Positions 20,070 to 27,993 of a stretch of DNA of 29,056 nt are shown piece by piece. The DNA lies in the IMG/VR virus record IMGVR_UViG_3300048837_000646, positions 1 through 29,056 of that record. One strand, written 5' to 3'. The DNA is from a virus. Within the stretch, counting starts at the first letter, position 1. Each line of letters opens with the position of its first letter. The notes under the pieces are model-generated. The model worked only from the letters and a program-made list of their open reading frames with translations. It was not told the DNA's origin and searched no databases. Both the position numbers and the translations under genes were made by a program.

Positions 20070-20469
20070 GGTCAACGGGCAGCTGCGCGAGCTCGTCACC
20101 GCGGCCCGCGCCTTCGCCGGCACGCTGCAGACCGACACCTGCACCATCACCCGCGTCACCGGCCGGTCGCTGGACACCTCCACCGGCGTCGCCACCCCGA
20201 CGACCACCGAGGTCTACTCCGGTGCGTGCCGGCTGCGCCCCCGCGGCGTGCAGGACCGCCTCGTGGAGCAGGGCGGTGAGCAGGTCGCGATCGGCTCCCA
20301 CGTCCTCTCGGTCCCCGTCTCGGTCACCACGGTCGAGCCCGGAGACGTCGTCACCCTCGGCACGTCGGTCTACGACGGCGACCTGACCGGGCGCCGCTTC
20401 ACCGTCGTCGGTGTCCTGGCCGCCTCGCAGATCACCGCGCGGCGCCTGTCGGTGCAGGAGGCGACGTGA
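20062..20469 (+). CDS. head-to-tail stopper
   Basis: This 135-residue beta-rich protein starts at GTG 20062. The pattern TLQTDTCTITRVTGRSLDTSTG with YSGACRLRPRG and PGDVVTLGTSVYDGDLTGRRFTVVGV is that of the actinophage stopper family, which closes the portal channel after packaging and joins the tail. It overlaps both neighbours. Its place immediately after the adaptor agrees. Confidence 0.8.
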   Translation: MAEVNGQLRELVTAARAFAGTLQTDTCTITRVTGRSLDTSTGVATPTTTEVYSGACRLRPRGVQDRLVEQGGEQVAIGSHVLSVPVSVTTVEPGDVVTLGTSVYDGDLTGRRFTVVGVLAASQITARRLSVQEAT

Positions 20470-20855
20470 GCGTGCAGATCGACGCCTCCGAGCTCAACAA
20501 CCTCAGCGCCATGCTCACTGAGCGAGCCCGCGTCGTGCCGCGTGAGGCGCGCGCCGTGGTCGAGAAGGGTGCGCTCAACGTCAAGGACGAGGCTCGCCGC
20601 CTGTCCTCCGGCATCGCGCACGCCCCGCTCTACCCGCTCTCGATCGGCTACGACGTGCTACGTGCCGGCGCCTTCGGCCTGGTCGAGGCGGAGATCGGCC
20701 CGGACAAGGACAAGCCCCAGGGCGCCCTGGGCAACGTCCTCGAGTACGGCACGGTCAACAACGCCCCGCTCGCCCACCTCGGCCCGGCGCTGGACCGCGA
20801 GGGCCCCCGGTTCGCCACCGCGATGCTCGCGCTCGGGATCGAGGGTCTGACGTGA
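20466..20855 (+). CDS. HK97 gp10-like tail completion protein
   Basis: GTG 20466 overlaps the stopper stop. The 129-residue product has an N-terminal helix (ELNNLSAMLTERARVV), then ALNVKDEARRLS and IGYDVLRAGAFGLVEAEIGPD, and the typical LGNVLEYGTVNNAPLAHLGPALD end. This is the gp10-like fold of neck and tail-completion proteins. It likely helps join the tail tube to the connector. Confidence 0.8.
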   Translation: MSVQIDASELNNLSAMLTERARVVPREARAVVEKGALNVKDEARRLSSGIAHAPLYPLSIGYDVLRAGAFGLVEAEIGPDKDKPQGALGNVLEYGTVNNAPLAHLGPALDREGPRFATAMLALGIEGLT

Positions 20856-21280
20856 CTGCCTACCCCGCCGAATACCCGCTCGTGGCAGCGATCGTGGCCC
20901 GGCTGAACACCGCGCTCGGCGCGAACCGCGCCGGGTACGGCGAGAAGCCCGTCGCCGCGGCGGCCGCCACGACCGGCTACGCGATCGTCTGGCCCGGCTC
21001 CACCACCCTGACCGGCGGCACCGTCGTGGCCCCCAACGCCGACGCGGTGCAGACCGTCCAGGTCACCTACGTCGGCGACCACCCCGACACCGCCGACGCC
21101 ACGCGCGACCTCGGCCGGGCGGCGCTGCTCACCGGTGCCGGGGCTGCCCTGACCGTCTCCGGCCGCACGGTCGGCCTCGTCGAGCTCGTCGACTCACAGT
21201 CCCCGCGGCGCGACGCGGACGCCCAGCCCCCGGTCTGGCTCTCCGTCGACCGGTACGCGATCACCACCACCCCGGCCTAG
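20852..21280 (+). CDS. tail terminator protein
   Basis: GTG 20852 overlaps the previous stop. The 142-residue protein starts PAEYPLVAAIVARLNTALG and continues with beta strands (GYAIVWPGSTTLTGG, TVQVTYVGDHPDTAD) and a C-terminal PPVWLSVDRYAITTTP. The layout fits tail terminators (lambda gpU-like), which cap the tail tube when tape-measure length is reached. Position just before the major tail protein agrees. Confidence 0.78.
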   Translation: MTAYPAEYPLVAAIVARLNTALGANRAGYGEKPVAAAAATTGYAIVWPGSTTLTGGTVVAPNADAVQTVQVTYVGDHPDTADATRDLGRAALLTGAGAALTVSGRTVGLVELVDSQSPRRDADAQPPVWLSVDRYAITTTPA

Positions 21281-21290
21281 GAGGCCTGCG

Positions 21291-21500
21291 ATGCCCCGTC
21301 TCGTGCACCCCGACCTGCCCGGCCAGGTCATCGACGTGACCGACTCCCACGCGGGCGTCCTGGCCAAGTCCGGCTGGGTGCCCGAGGACGGCGCCGACGC
21401 ACCGTCGCTGGCCGAGGTGCTCGACGGCCACACCGACTCCCTCGACGACGTCGAGGGCGACCCCACCGACCCGGCGCTCGCCGGCAACCCTGAGGAGTAA
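21291..21500 (+). CDS. short virion-associated protein, 69 aa
   Basis: ATG 21291 follows AGGAGG. The opening LVHPDLPGQVIDV and the LAKSGWVPE segment match a motif seen in many short phage proteins (pattern hP-x-h-G...SGW). The rest is an acidic disordered tail. It lies between tail terminator and major tail protein; a minor structural role is likely but unproven. Confidence 0.7.
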   Translation: MPRLVHPDLPGQVIDVTDSHAGVLAKSGWVPEDGADAPSLAEVLDGHTDSLDDVEGDPTDPALAGNPEE

Positions 21501-21503
21501 GAC

Positions 21504-21986
21504 ATGGCCCGCAAGGGAACCACCGGCGAGTCCCGGGCATGGTTCGTCCCGACCATCGCCGCGCCCGGCACCGGCCCCACCGTCGCCGAGATCACCGCCG
21601 GCACCGACATCACCCCCTTCCTGACCCGCGACGGCGTCGACGCCCCGCAGTCCGCCCAGACCATCGACGCCTCCGACGCCTCCTCGCGCCGCGACAAGTC
21701 GATCCCCGGCAACATCGAGGCCGGCACGATCACGCTCAAGGGCTACCGCGACTCGGTCACTGCCGACGACGACTTCTACACGACGCTGGCCCAGGACACC
21801 TCGGGCTACATCGTCATCCGCGACTTCGGCGGCTCCTCCGTGGCCCACGCCGCCGCGCAGAAGGTCGACGTCCACAAGGGCGTCGTCATCGCCCGGTCCA
21901 AGCAGGCCTGGGGCGACGAGGCGCAGAAGGTCGTCGTGACCTTCGCCGTCGAGCAGCTCTACGAGGACAAGGCCATCCAGGCCTGA
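21504..21986 (+). CDS. major tail protein
   Basis: This 160-residue tube protein begins MARKGTTGESRAWFVPTIAAP. It has IDASDASSRRDKSIPGNIEAG followed by TLKGYRDS and a C-terminal beta segment (VVVTFAVEQLYED), typical of short actinophage major tail proteins. ATG 21504 lies four bases after the preceding stop. It should polymerise into the tail tube around the tape measure. A very strong hairpin follows, as after the capsid gene. Confidence 0.85.
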   Translation: MARKGTTGESRAWFVPTIAAPGTGPTVAEITAGTDITPFLTRDGVDAPQSAQTIDASDASSRRDKSIPGNIEAGTITLKGYRDSVTADDDFYTTLAQDTSGYIVIRDFGGSSVAHAAAQKVDVHKGVVIARSKQAWGDEAQKVVVTFAVEQLYEDKAIQA

Positions 21987-21996
21987 CCCCCCACGT

Positions 21997-22032
21997 CGGC
22001 GGCGGCACCTACCTGACCGGGTGCCGCCGCCG
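21997..22032 (+). terminator. strong hairpin after the major tail gene
   Basis: CGGCGGCGGCAC (21997-22008) pairs perfectly with GTGCCGCCGCCG (22021-22032), a 12-base stem with a 12-base loop, ten bases after the major tail stop. No T run follows. It probably limits read-through into the chaperone and tape-measure genes, which are needed in smaller amounts, or stabilises the abundant tail message. Confidence 0.75.
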
Positions 22033-22073
22033 GCCTTCTCGCACATCCCCAGGTCAGGGGTCAGGAGTTCACC

Positions 22074-22613
22074 GTGCCCACCGCCGCCGAGATCGAGGCT
22101 GGCTGGCAGCCGACCAAGGTCCGCGCCACCGTCTGCCTCGACTCAGACCTCGTCCTGGAGATCGAGCGCCTCGAGGAGTCGCTCACCCGCGAGACGAAGC
22201 TCGACGAGACCACCAACCGCGCCCCCCTCGCGCCCGGCATCGCCGAGCGCATCATCGAGCTGCGCGAGCAGGCCAAGGCCTCCGAGGTCGAGTTCGTCTT
22301 CGCCTCCATCGGCCGCCGCGCCTACTCCGACCTCATCAGGTCCCACCCCGCCACCGAGGCCCAGGCCGAGGAGGCCGGCGCCCGACTGGCGTGGAACACC
22401 GACACCTTCCCCCCGGCGCTGCTCGCGGCCTCCTGCGTGGAGCCCACGGGCACCGACCTGGCGTGGTGGCTGCGGATGTACGACACCTGGGGCACCGGCC
22501 AGGTGCAGCGACTCTGGCAGGCCTGCCTGATCGCGCAGGGCGGTGTCGTGGACGTCCCAAAAGCGGAGGCCGCCTCCGCGATGACGGCCGGCTCCGCGCC
22601 GAGCTCGAGCTAG
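22074..22613 (+). CDS. tail assembly chaperone, short form (gpG-like)
   Basis: GTG 22074 follows AGGAG with a short spacer. The 179-residue product has an acidic helical body (LEIERLEESLTRETKLDE), a helix-rich middle and WWLRMYDTWGTGQVQRLW near the end, then the ribosome-slip site followed by an Ala/Ser tail in the zero frame. In siphophages the short chaperone is made in excess and coats the tape measure before tube assembly. Position between major tail and tape measure is diagnostic. Confidence 0.87.
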   Translation: MPTAAEIEAGWQPTKVRATVCLDSDLVLEIERLEESLTRETKLDETTNRAPLAPGIAERIIELREQAKASEVEFVFASIGRRAYSDLIRSHPATEAQAEEAGARLAWNTDTFPPALLAASCVEPTGTDLAWWLRMYDTWGTGQVQRLWQACLIAQGGVVDVPKAEAASAMTAGSAPSSS

Positions 22614-22948
22614 CCCACCACTACCGCCTGCCCCGGCGCATCGTGCTCGGTGCGCCGTGGCCGGCGCCCGGTGAGCCGCTGTTCACCCCGGAGGACACAG
22701 AGCTCGCGCTCGAGTACCTGGCGATGCTCGCGGACCGCTGCTCCGGCTGCGGCCACCCCGTCTCGGAGACCACCGAGCTCGACGAGCACGGCGTCCCCGC
22801 CCACGAGTACGAGGGCCGCTCGACGGTCTGCCTCGCCTGCGAGGCGAAGGCTGAGCACCGCCGCTCCATCGAGAAGCGGTCCGACGGTGACCCCACGGCC
22901 TTCGACGGCCGCCTGTTCTACGCGCTCAAGATCGAGGAGGGTCTGTGA
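22074..22948 (+). CDS. tail assembly chaperone, frameshifted long form (gpGT-like)
   Basis: The zero frame runs to the slip site CCCAAAA (22556-22562). After a -1 slip the reading continues from 22562 in the -1 frame to the stop at 22946-22948, giving about 291 residues. The second part (SGGRLRDDGRLRAELELAHH..., LFTPEDTELALEYLAML, CSGCGHP, CLACEAK, RLFYALKIEEGL) shows the zinc-knuckle C-terminal domain typical of actinophage gpGT and has no good start of its own. It ends in a GTGA overlap with the tape measure, whose assembly it should guide. Confidence 0.88.
22556..22562 (+). other. -1 programmed frameshift site CCCAAAA
   Basis: The heptamer reads C-CCA-AAA in the zero frame, the canonical X-XXY-YYZ slip pattern, so both tRNAs can re-pair on CCC-AAA. 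A small perfect hairpin, GCGGAGG/CCTCCGC with a three-base loop, begins at the very next base (22563-22579). It is closer than the usual 5-9 base spacer, so whether it stimulates slipping is uncertain. Confidence 0.85.
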
Positions 22949-25632
22949 CTGACTCGCGGACGGTGACCGTCCGGCTTCGGGCCGTGACCTCCGACTTCAC
23001 CAGCGCCATGAACCGCGCCGGCCAGTCGACCACCCGCCTCGCTCAGGGTCTCGGCTCCGGGCTCAAGGAGGGCGCACGCGGCCTCGAGGAGGTCAAGACC
23101 GAGGCGACGATCGCGGGCGCCGCCCTCATCGGCATCGGCGTGGCCTCGGTCGCCGCGGCCGCCAACTTCGACAAGTCCATGTCGAACGTCGAGGCCGTGT
23201 CCGGCGCGACCGCCGACGAGATGGACCGGCTGCGCCAGGCCGCGCTCGACGCGGGCGCCGCCACCGTCTTCTCCGCCTCCGAGGCCGCCGACGCCCAGGC
23301 CGAGCTCGCCAAGGCGGGCATCTCCACCGCCGACATCCTCTCCGGCGCCCTGACCGGCTCCCTGGACCTCGCTGCCGCTGGCGGCCTGGACCTGGCCGAG
23401 GCTGCGACGGTCGCCGCCCAGGCCATGAACACCTTCGGCCTGCGCGGCCGCGACGTCGGCCGGATCGCCGACACCCTCGCCGCCGGGGCGAACAAGTCCG
23501 CCGCGGACGTCTCCCAGCTCGGGCAGGCGCTGCAGCAGTCCGGCCTCGTCGCCAAGCAGACCGGCCTCGAGCTCGACGACACCGTGGGCATCCTGTCGGC
23601 CTTCGCTGACCGCGCGCTGATCGGCTCGGACGCGGGCACGTCGCTCAAGACGATGCTGCAGCGCCTGACGCCGCAGTCGAAGGAAGCGGCTGGGGCGATG
23701 GAGGCCCTGGGCATCTCCGCGTTCGACGCTTCAGGTGAGTTCGTCGGCCTCCCTGCGCTGGCTGGTCAGCTGCAGACTTCGCTCGGGAAGCTGACGCCGG
23801 AGGCCCGCTCGTCGGCGCTCGCGGTCATCTTCGGCTCCGACGCCGTCCGTGCCGCCAACGTGCTCTACGAGCTCGGCGCCGACGGCGTCAACGAGTACAC
23901 CGCCGCCGTCAACGACCAGGGCGCCGCGAGCCGCAACGCCGCGATCCAGCTGGACAACCTCGCGGGCGACATCGAGGCGCTCAAGGGCTCCATCGAGACG
24001 GGCCTGATCCAGGCCGGGTCGGGCGCCAACGACGTCCTGCGCGGCCTGACTCAGGGCGCCACCGAGGCCGTCAACCGCGTCTCCGCGCTGCCCGCGCCGA
24101 TCCTCGGCGTCGGCACGGCCGCGATCACCGCGGCGGGCGGCTTCCTGCTGCTCGCCCCGCGGGTCTCGGAGTCCATCGACGCCTTCCGCCGCCTGGAGAC
24201 CGCGTCCCCCCGCACTGGCCGCGCGCTGACGGTCGCGAGCAAGGCCGCCGGCAAGGCCGCGGTCGCCTTCATCGCGCTCGAGGCCGCGTCGATCGCGGTC
24301 GACGCCTTCTCGGACTCGGCGATCAACTCGGGCAAGAGCGTCAGCCAGCTGGCCGGCGAGCTCGAGGCCCTGGAGACCTCAAGCCTCAGGACGTCGAGCC
24401 GGGTGTTCGGCGACGCAGCCGACGGCGTGCGGGACTTCAACGAGGTCGTCGCCCTCGCGGCGAACCCCAAGCCCCTGGACAGCCTCCAGGCGAGCCTGTT
24501 CGGGACGAACTCCTCGCTCGGCGCGGCCCGCGCCTCGATCGACCAGGCCAACCAGTCGCTCGCGCAGATGGTCGGCGAGGGCAACATCGAGGGCGCGGCG
24601 GCGGCGTTCCAGGTGCTCCGCAACGAGTTCATCGCCTCGGGCGGTAGCGCCGAGGACTTCGACCGCCAGTTCAGCGGCTACCGCGACGCGATCGCGAATG
24701 CTGGCACGGCCGCCGAGAGCGCCACCGGCCCGACCGTCACCTTCGGCGGGTCGCTGGACGGCGTCACTGTCAGCGCGGACACCGCCGAGGATGCCGTCGA
24801 CCGGCTCACCACGGCGATGGACCTGCTGCGCGGCACCGTGCCCGACGCCGACAAGGCCACCTCGGACCTCGAGGAGGCCATCGACGCCGCGACGACGGCC
24901 GTCGAGGAGAACGGCAAGGCCGTCAAGAACAACCGCACCGAACTCGCGCTCGGCACCGAGGCCGGCCGCAAGAACCGGGACGCGCTCGAGGCCATCGCGG
25001 ACGCCGCGCTGACCGGCGTCGAGGCCTGGGCGAAGAACGGCGACAGCGCCGAGGAGGTCGCCGCCAAGACCGAGCGGGCCCGGGCCAAGTTCGTCGAGAC
25101 CGCGATCAAGATGGGCCTGACCCGCGACGCCGCCAACGACCTGGCGGACAAGTACGGGCTCATCCCCGACGAGGTCAAGACCCAGGTGTCCCTGTTCGGC
25201 GCCACCGCGGCGACCACGCAGGTCGACGGGCTGCTTGCCAGCCTGACGAAGCTGCCCAACGGCAAGACCGTCACCATCACGGTCAAGACCCGCGGCGGCG
25301 TTCCCACCGGCGTCACCATCGGCGGCAAGCCCATCCCCTTCGCCGACGGCGGCTACATCTCCGGCCCCGGCACCGCGCGCTCCGACTCCATCTCGGCGGC
25401 GCTGTCCACCGGCGAGTTCGTGGTCAAGGCTGCCGCGACCGCGCGCAACCGGCCAGTGCTCGAGGCCATGAACGCCGGCTACCAGCTGAGCGCCGCTGCG
25501 TTCACCGGCGGCACCCCGGCGGGCTTCAGCATCGAGCAGATCGTCGTCCAGTCCGCCCCCGGCGAGCGCGCCGAGGAGTCCCTGCCGCGCGCGCTCGAGC
25601 GCGAGGCGTTCCTGCTCGGGTTCGGAGGCTGA
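22945..25632 (+). CDS. tape measure protein
   Basis: This 895-residue protein spans the tail lumen and sets tail length. GTG 22945 overlaps the chaperone stop. The TP901-type core lies at about 65-400 (NFDKSMSNVEAVSGATADEM, ANKSAADVSQLGQALQQSG, AVIFGSDAVRAANVLYELG). Hydrophobic segments lie at about 54-74, 382-402 and 435-455, as expected for a protein that may enter the host membrane. The C-terminal part is helical with a late Gly-rich region (FADGGYISGPGTARSDSISA), common at the tip end. At about 1.5 angstrom per residue the tail would be roughly 130 nm, an estimate only. Confidence 0.94.
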   Translation: MTDSRTVTVRLRAVTSDFTSAMNRAGQSTTRLAQGLGSGLKEGARGLEEVKTEATIAGAALIGIGVASVAAAANFDKSMSNVEAVSGATADEMDRLRQAALDAGAATVFSASEAADAQAELAKAGISTADILSGALTGSLDLAAAGGLDLAEAATVAAQAMNTFGLRGRDVGRIADTLAAGANKSAADVSQLGQALQQSGLVAKQTGLELDDTVGILSAFADRALIGSDAGTSLKTMLQRLTPQSKEAAGAMEALGISAFDASGEFVGLPALAGQLQTSLGKLTPEARSSALAVIFGSDAVRAANVLYELGADGVNEYTAAVNDQGAASRNAAIQLDNLAGDIEALKGSIETGLIQAGSGANDVLRGLTQGATEAVNRVSALPAPILGVGTAAITAAGGFLLLAPRVSESIDAFRRLETASPRTGRALTVASKAAGKAAVAFIALEAASIAVDAFSDSAINSGKSVSQLAGELEALETSSLRTSSRVFGDAADGVRDFNEVVALAANPKPLDSLQASLFGTNSSLGAARASIDQANQSLAQMVGEGNIEGAAAAFQVLRNEFIASGGSAEDFDRQFSGYRDAIANAGTAAESATGPTVTFGGSLDGVTVSADTAEDAVDRLTTAMDLLRGTVPDADKATSDLEEAIDAATTAVEENGKAVKNNRTELALGTEAGRKNRDALEAIADAALTGVEAWAKNGDSAEEVAAKTERARAKFVETAIKMGLTRDAANDLADKYGLIPDEVKTQVSLFGATAATTQVDGLLASLTKLPNGKTVTITVKTRGGVPTGVTIGGKPIPFADGGYISGPGTARSDSISAALSTGEFVVKAAATARNRPVLEAMNAGYQLSAAAFTGGTPAGFSIEQIVVQSAPGERAEESLPRALEREAFLLGFGG

Positions 25633-25633
25633 C

Positions 25634-26431
25634 GTGGCTGAGGGCATCTCGATCAACGGGACGAACCTCTACACCCTCATGCACTCCATCAAGGCCACCC
25701 GCGGCCTCGTGGGCGCCCCGCCGGTCCGCGGTGGCGACTACGAGACCCCGCGCCGTGGCGGAGCCCTGTCCGGTGCCCGGTGGGACGGCCCGCGCGTGGT
25801 GAACATCTCCGGGCTGCTGCTCGGCAACTCCACCACCGCGCTGATCCCGTCCGACGCGCGTGGCCGCTACCTGGACAAGGCGCGGGACCTGTCCGCGCTG
25901 GTGCGCAACCGGGGTCGGGACTTCACCATCCGCCGGGAGATCCCCGAGCAGGGCGGCGGCACGGTCATCTACGAGGCCACCGGCCGCTACCTGGCCGGCC
26001 TGGACTCCATCGAGCAGGTCGCGGCCCACGCGGGCCGAGTGTCCTTCGACCTACTACTGCTGGACCCGACGTGGCGCCTGGGCCCGAGCCTCTCCTACGA
26101 AGCGTCGTTCTCCGTGACGGGCACCTCGTCGCACACCATCGCTGGCGACGTCGAGACCCGCAAGATCGTCCTGACCTTCTCCGGCGCGACCGGCCAGCGG
26201 CTCACCAACAACACCACCGGCGAGTGGGTGCAGATCGTGGGCCACGCCTCGAACAACACCGTGGTCGATGTGGAGGACTTCACCGCCGTGCGCTCGTCGG
26301 TCTCGGTGGCCGGCGAGGTGACCCACAACGGGTCCTTCGTCGACTGGCTGACCCTGGTGCCGGGCTCGAACTCCTTGACCCTGACCGGGGGAGGCTCGGT
26401 GACCGTCGAGTACTTCGGGGCCTACCTGTGA
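25634..26431 (+). CDS. distal tail (Dit-like) protein
   Basis: GTG 25634 lies one base after the tape measure stop, with GGAGG upstream. The 265-residue product starts ISINGTNLYTLMHSIKATRGL, then GLLLGNSTTALIPS, FTIRREIPEQGGGTVIYEATGRYLAGLDS, and AGRVSFDLLLLDPTWR, the ring-forming N-terminal domain of Dit-like minor tail proteins. The C-terminal half is a beta sandwich (LTFSGATGQRLTNNTTGEWV...) ending GSVTVEYFGAYL. It should form the hub ring at the tail tip onto which the next protein assembles. Confidence 0.85.
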   Translation: MAEGISINGTNLYTLMHSIKATRGLVGAPPVRGGDYETPRRGGALSGARWDGPRVVNISGLLLGNSTTALIPSDARGRYLDKARDLSALVRNRGRDFTIRREIPEQGGGTVIYEATGRYLAGLDSIEQVAAHAGRVSFDLLLLDPTWRLGPSLSYEASFSVTGTSSHTIAGDVETRKIVLTFSGATGQRLTNNTTGEWVQIVGHASNNTVVDVEDFTAVRSSVSVAGEVTHNGSFVDWLTLVPGSNSLTLTGGGSVTVEYFGAYL

Positions 26432-27993
26432 CCGTGCTCGAGGTCCGCCTCTACGACACCGACGGCTCGACGTCGCTCGGTGTCCTGTCGCGGCGACGCG
26501 GGGTCAGCGTCCGTGAGGTCTTCAACGGCGTCGGATTCGGCCAGGTCACCGTGCCGGCCGCCGACGCCTCCTCGGTCGACTACGACCAGGTCGTCAAGGT
26601 CGCCTACGACGGCACAGTGGTGGCGGGCTTCATCGTCGAGGAGAAGACCCGCACCCACGTCGATGACCGAGGCCTCGCGTGGGTGACGCTGCGCGGTCGC
26701 GGGCCGCTGGCCTGGCTCGAGGACGCCGTGGTCTACCCGGCCTGGGGGCTCAAGCGCTGGTCACCGGTGGACCGGCCGTTCAACTTCGCCGGCAAGGGCG
26801 GCAACTGGGAGGACCGCGTCACCTGGACGAGCCCGCTCGGGGTCGCCTACACCGACACCACGACGGCGCGCGCCGGCTTCCCGCGTCGCTGGCCGGACCG
26901 CAGGGCCAAGTGGATCTGGAAGACCGACCCGACCGACACGGTCGCGGCCGACACGAAGAACTGGTTCCGTTCCAGCTTCACCATCGCATCAGCACGCAAG
27001 GTGCGCTTCTACGTCACCGCCGACAACCGGTTCCAGCTCTTCGTCGACGGCACCCTGATCCTGAAGACGTCCGACCTCAAGGGCGAGGGCGCGACGTGGA
27101 AGAAGACCGCGGTCCGCACGATCCGCCTCGACGCCGGGACGCACTACATCGCGGTGGCGGCGAGCAACGGCGACGGCTCGGAGACCTCCCTGGCCGGACT
27201 GCTGGTCTGCGTCACCCAGGTGCAGTCCAATGGCAAGCCCGGCAAGGTTCTGCGCCGCACGGACACCACCAACTGGTCGGTCACCGATGACGAGCCTCGC
27301 TGGTATCCCTCGGAGATCGTCGAGAACCTCTTGACCGAGGCGAACTCCCGCGGCGTCGACCGCATCGGCAACATCACGGTCGGGTGGACCGACGACGAGG
27401 ACTCCTCGGGCCGGGACTGGACGACCACCGCGGCGCTGAAGATCCGCTGCGGGACCACCTACCTCGACGTCATCCACCGCATGGTGGACCTGGGCATCGA
27501 CTGGTGGCTCGACCCGGCCACGAACAGCCTCAAGTCCTACGAGACCCGCGGCACGAACCGGACCGCGTCGGTGCTGCTCAAGGTCGCCAAGAACCTGGCC
27601 GTCTATGAGACGGCCGGCACCGCGACGGGGAAGACGTTCGCCCTGGTCCGATCAGCAGACCGGTGGACCTCGGCGACGAACTCCGCCGGGGTGAGCGCTC
27701 GCGGCCGCCGTGAGACCTTCCTCGAGTTCGGGAACCTCAGCGGAACGGCGACCCCCAACGCCGCGGCGAGCCGGGTGCTCGCCCGCACGGCTGTCGTGGG
27801 GCGCTCCGTCCAGCGAGTCTCGGCCATCCCGACACCCGACGCCCGACCGTTCCTCGACTTCGCCCCGGGCGACCGGGTCACGGTCACGTCGACCACGGCG
27901 ACCATCTCTACCGCGCGAGTCCTGTCGATCACCTTGCTCGAGGACGACGACGGGCTGGTCACCTACGAGCCGGAGCTGGAGGTGCTCGCCTGA
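26428..27993 (+). CDS. Tal-like minor tail protein with inserted lectin-like domain
   Basis: GTG 26428 overlaps the Dit stop. Residues 1-110 and about 295-521 resemble the hub protein that forms the tail tip (EVFNGVGFGQVTVPAADAS, YPSEIVENLLTEANSRGVDR, YLDVIHRMVDLGIDWWLDPA, and FAPGDRVTVTSTTATISTARVLSITL). Between them, at about 150-265, lies a beta-sandwich of sugar-binding type (AKWIWKTDPTD, NWFRSSFTIASARKVRFYVTADN, FQLFVDGTLILKTSD, DAGTHYIAVAASN), the W-I-W...F-R...F-V-D-G pattern seen in PA14/rhamnosidase-like modules. It probably binds a wall or surface glycan during adsorption. Confidence 0.84.
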   Translation: MTVLEVRLYDTDGSTSLGVLSRRRGVSVREVFNGVGFGQVTVPAADASSVDYDQVVKVAYDGTVVAGFIVEEKTRTHVDDRGLAWVTLRGRGPLAWLEDAVVYPAWGLKRWSPVDRPFNFAGKGGNWEDRVTWTSPLGVAYTDTTTARAGFPRRWPDRRAKWIWKTDPTDTVAADTKNWFRSSFTIASARKVRFYVTADNRFQLFVDGTLILKTSDLKGEGATWKKTAVRTIRLDAGTHYIAVAASNGDGSETSLAGLLVCVTQVQSNGKPGKVLRRTDTTNWSVTDDEPRWYPSEIVENLLTEANSRGVDRIGNITVGWTDDEDSSGRDWTTTAALKIRCGTTYLDVIHRMVDLGIDWWLDPATNSLKSYETRGTNRTASVLLKVAKNLAVYETAGTATGKTFALVRSADRWTSATNSAGVSARGRRETFLEFGNLSGTATPNAAASRVLARTAVVGRSVQRVSAIPTPDARPFLDFAPGDRVTVTSTTATISTARVLSITLLEDDDGLVTYEPELEVLA

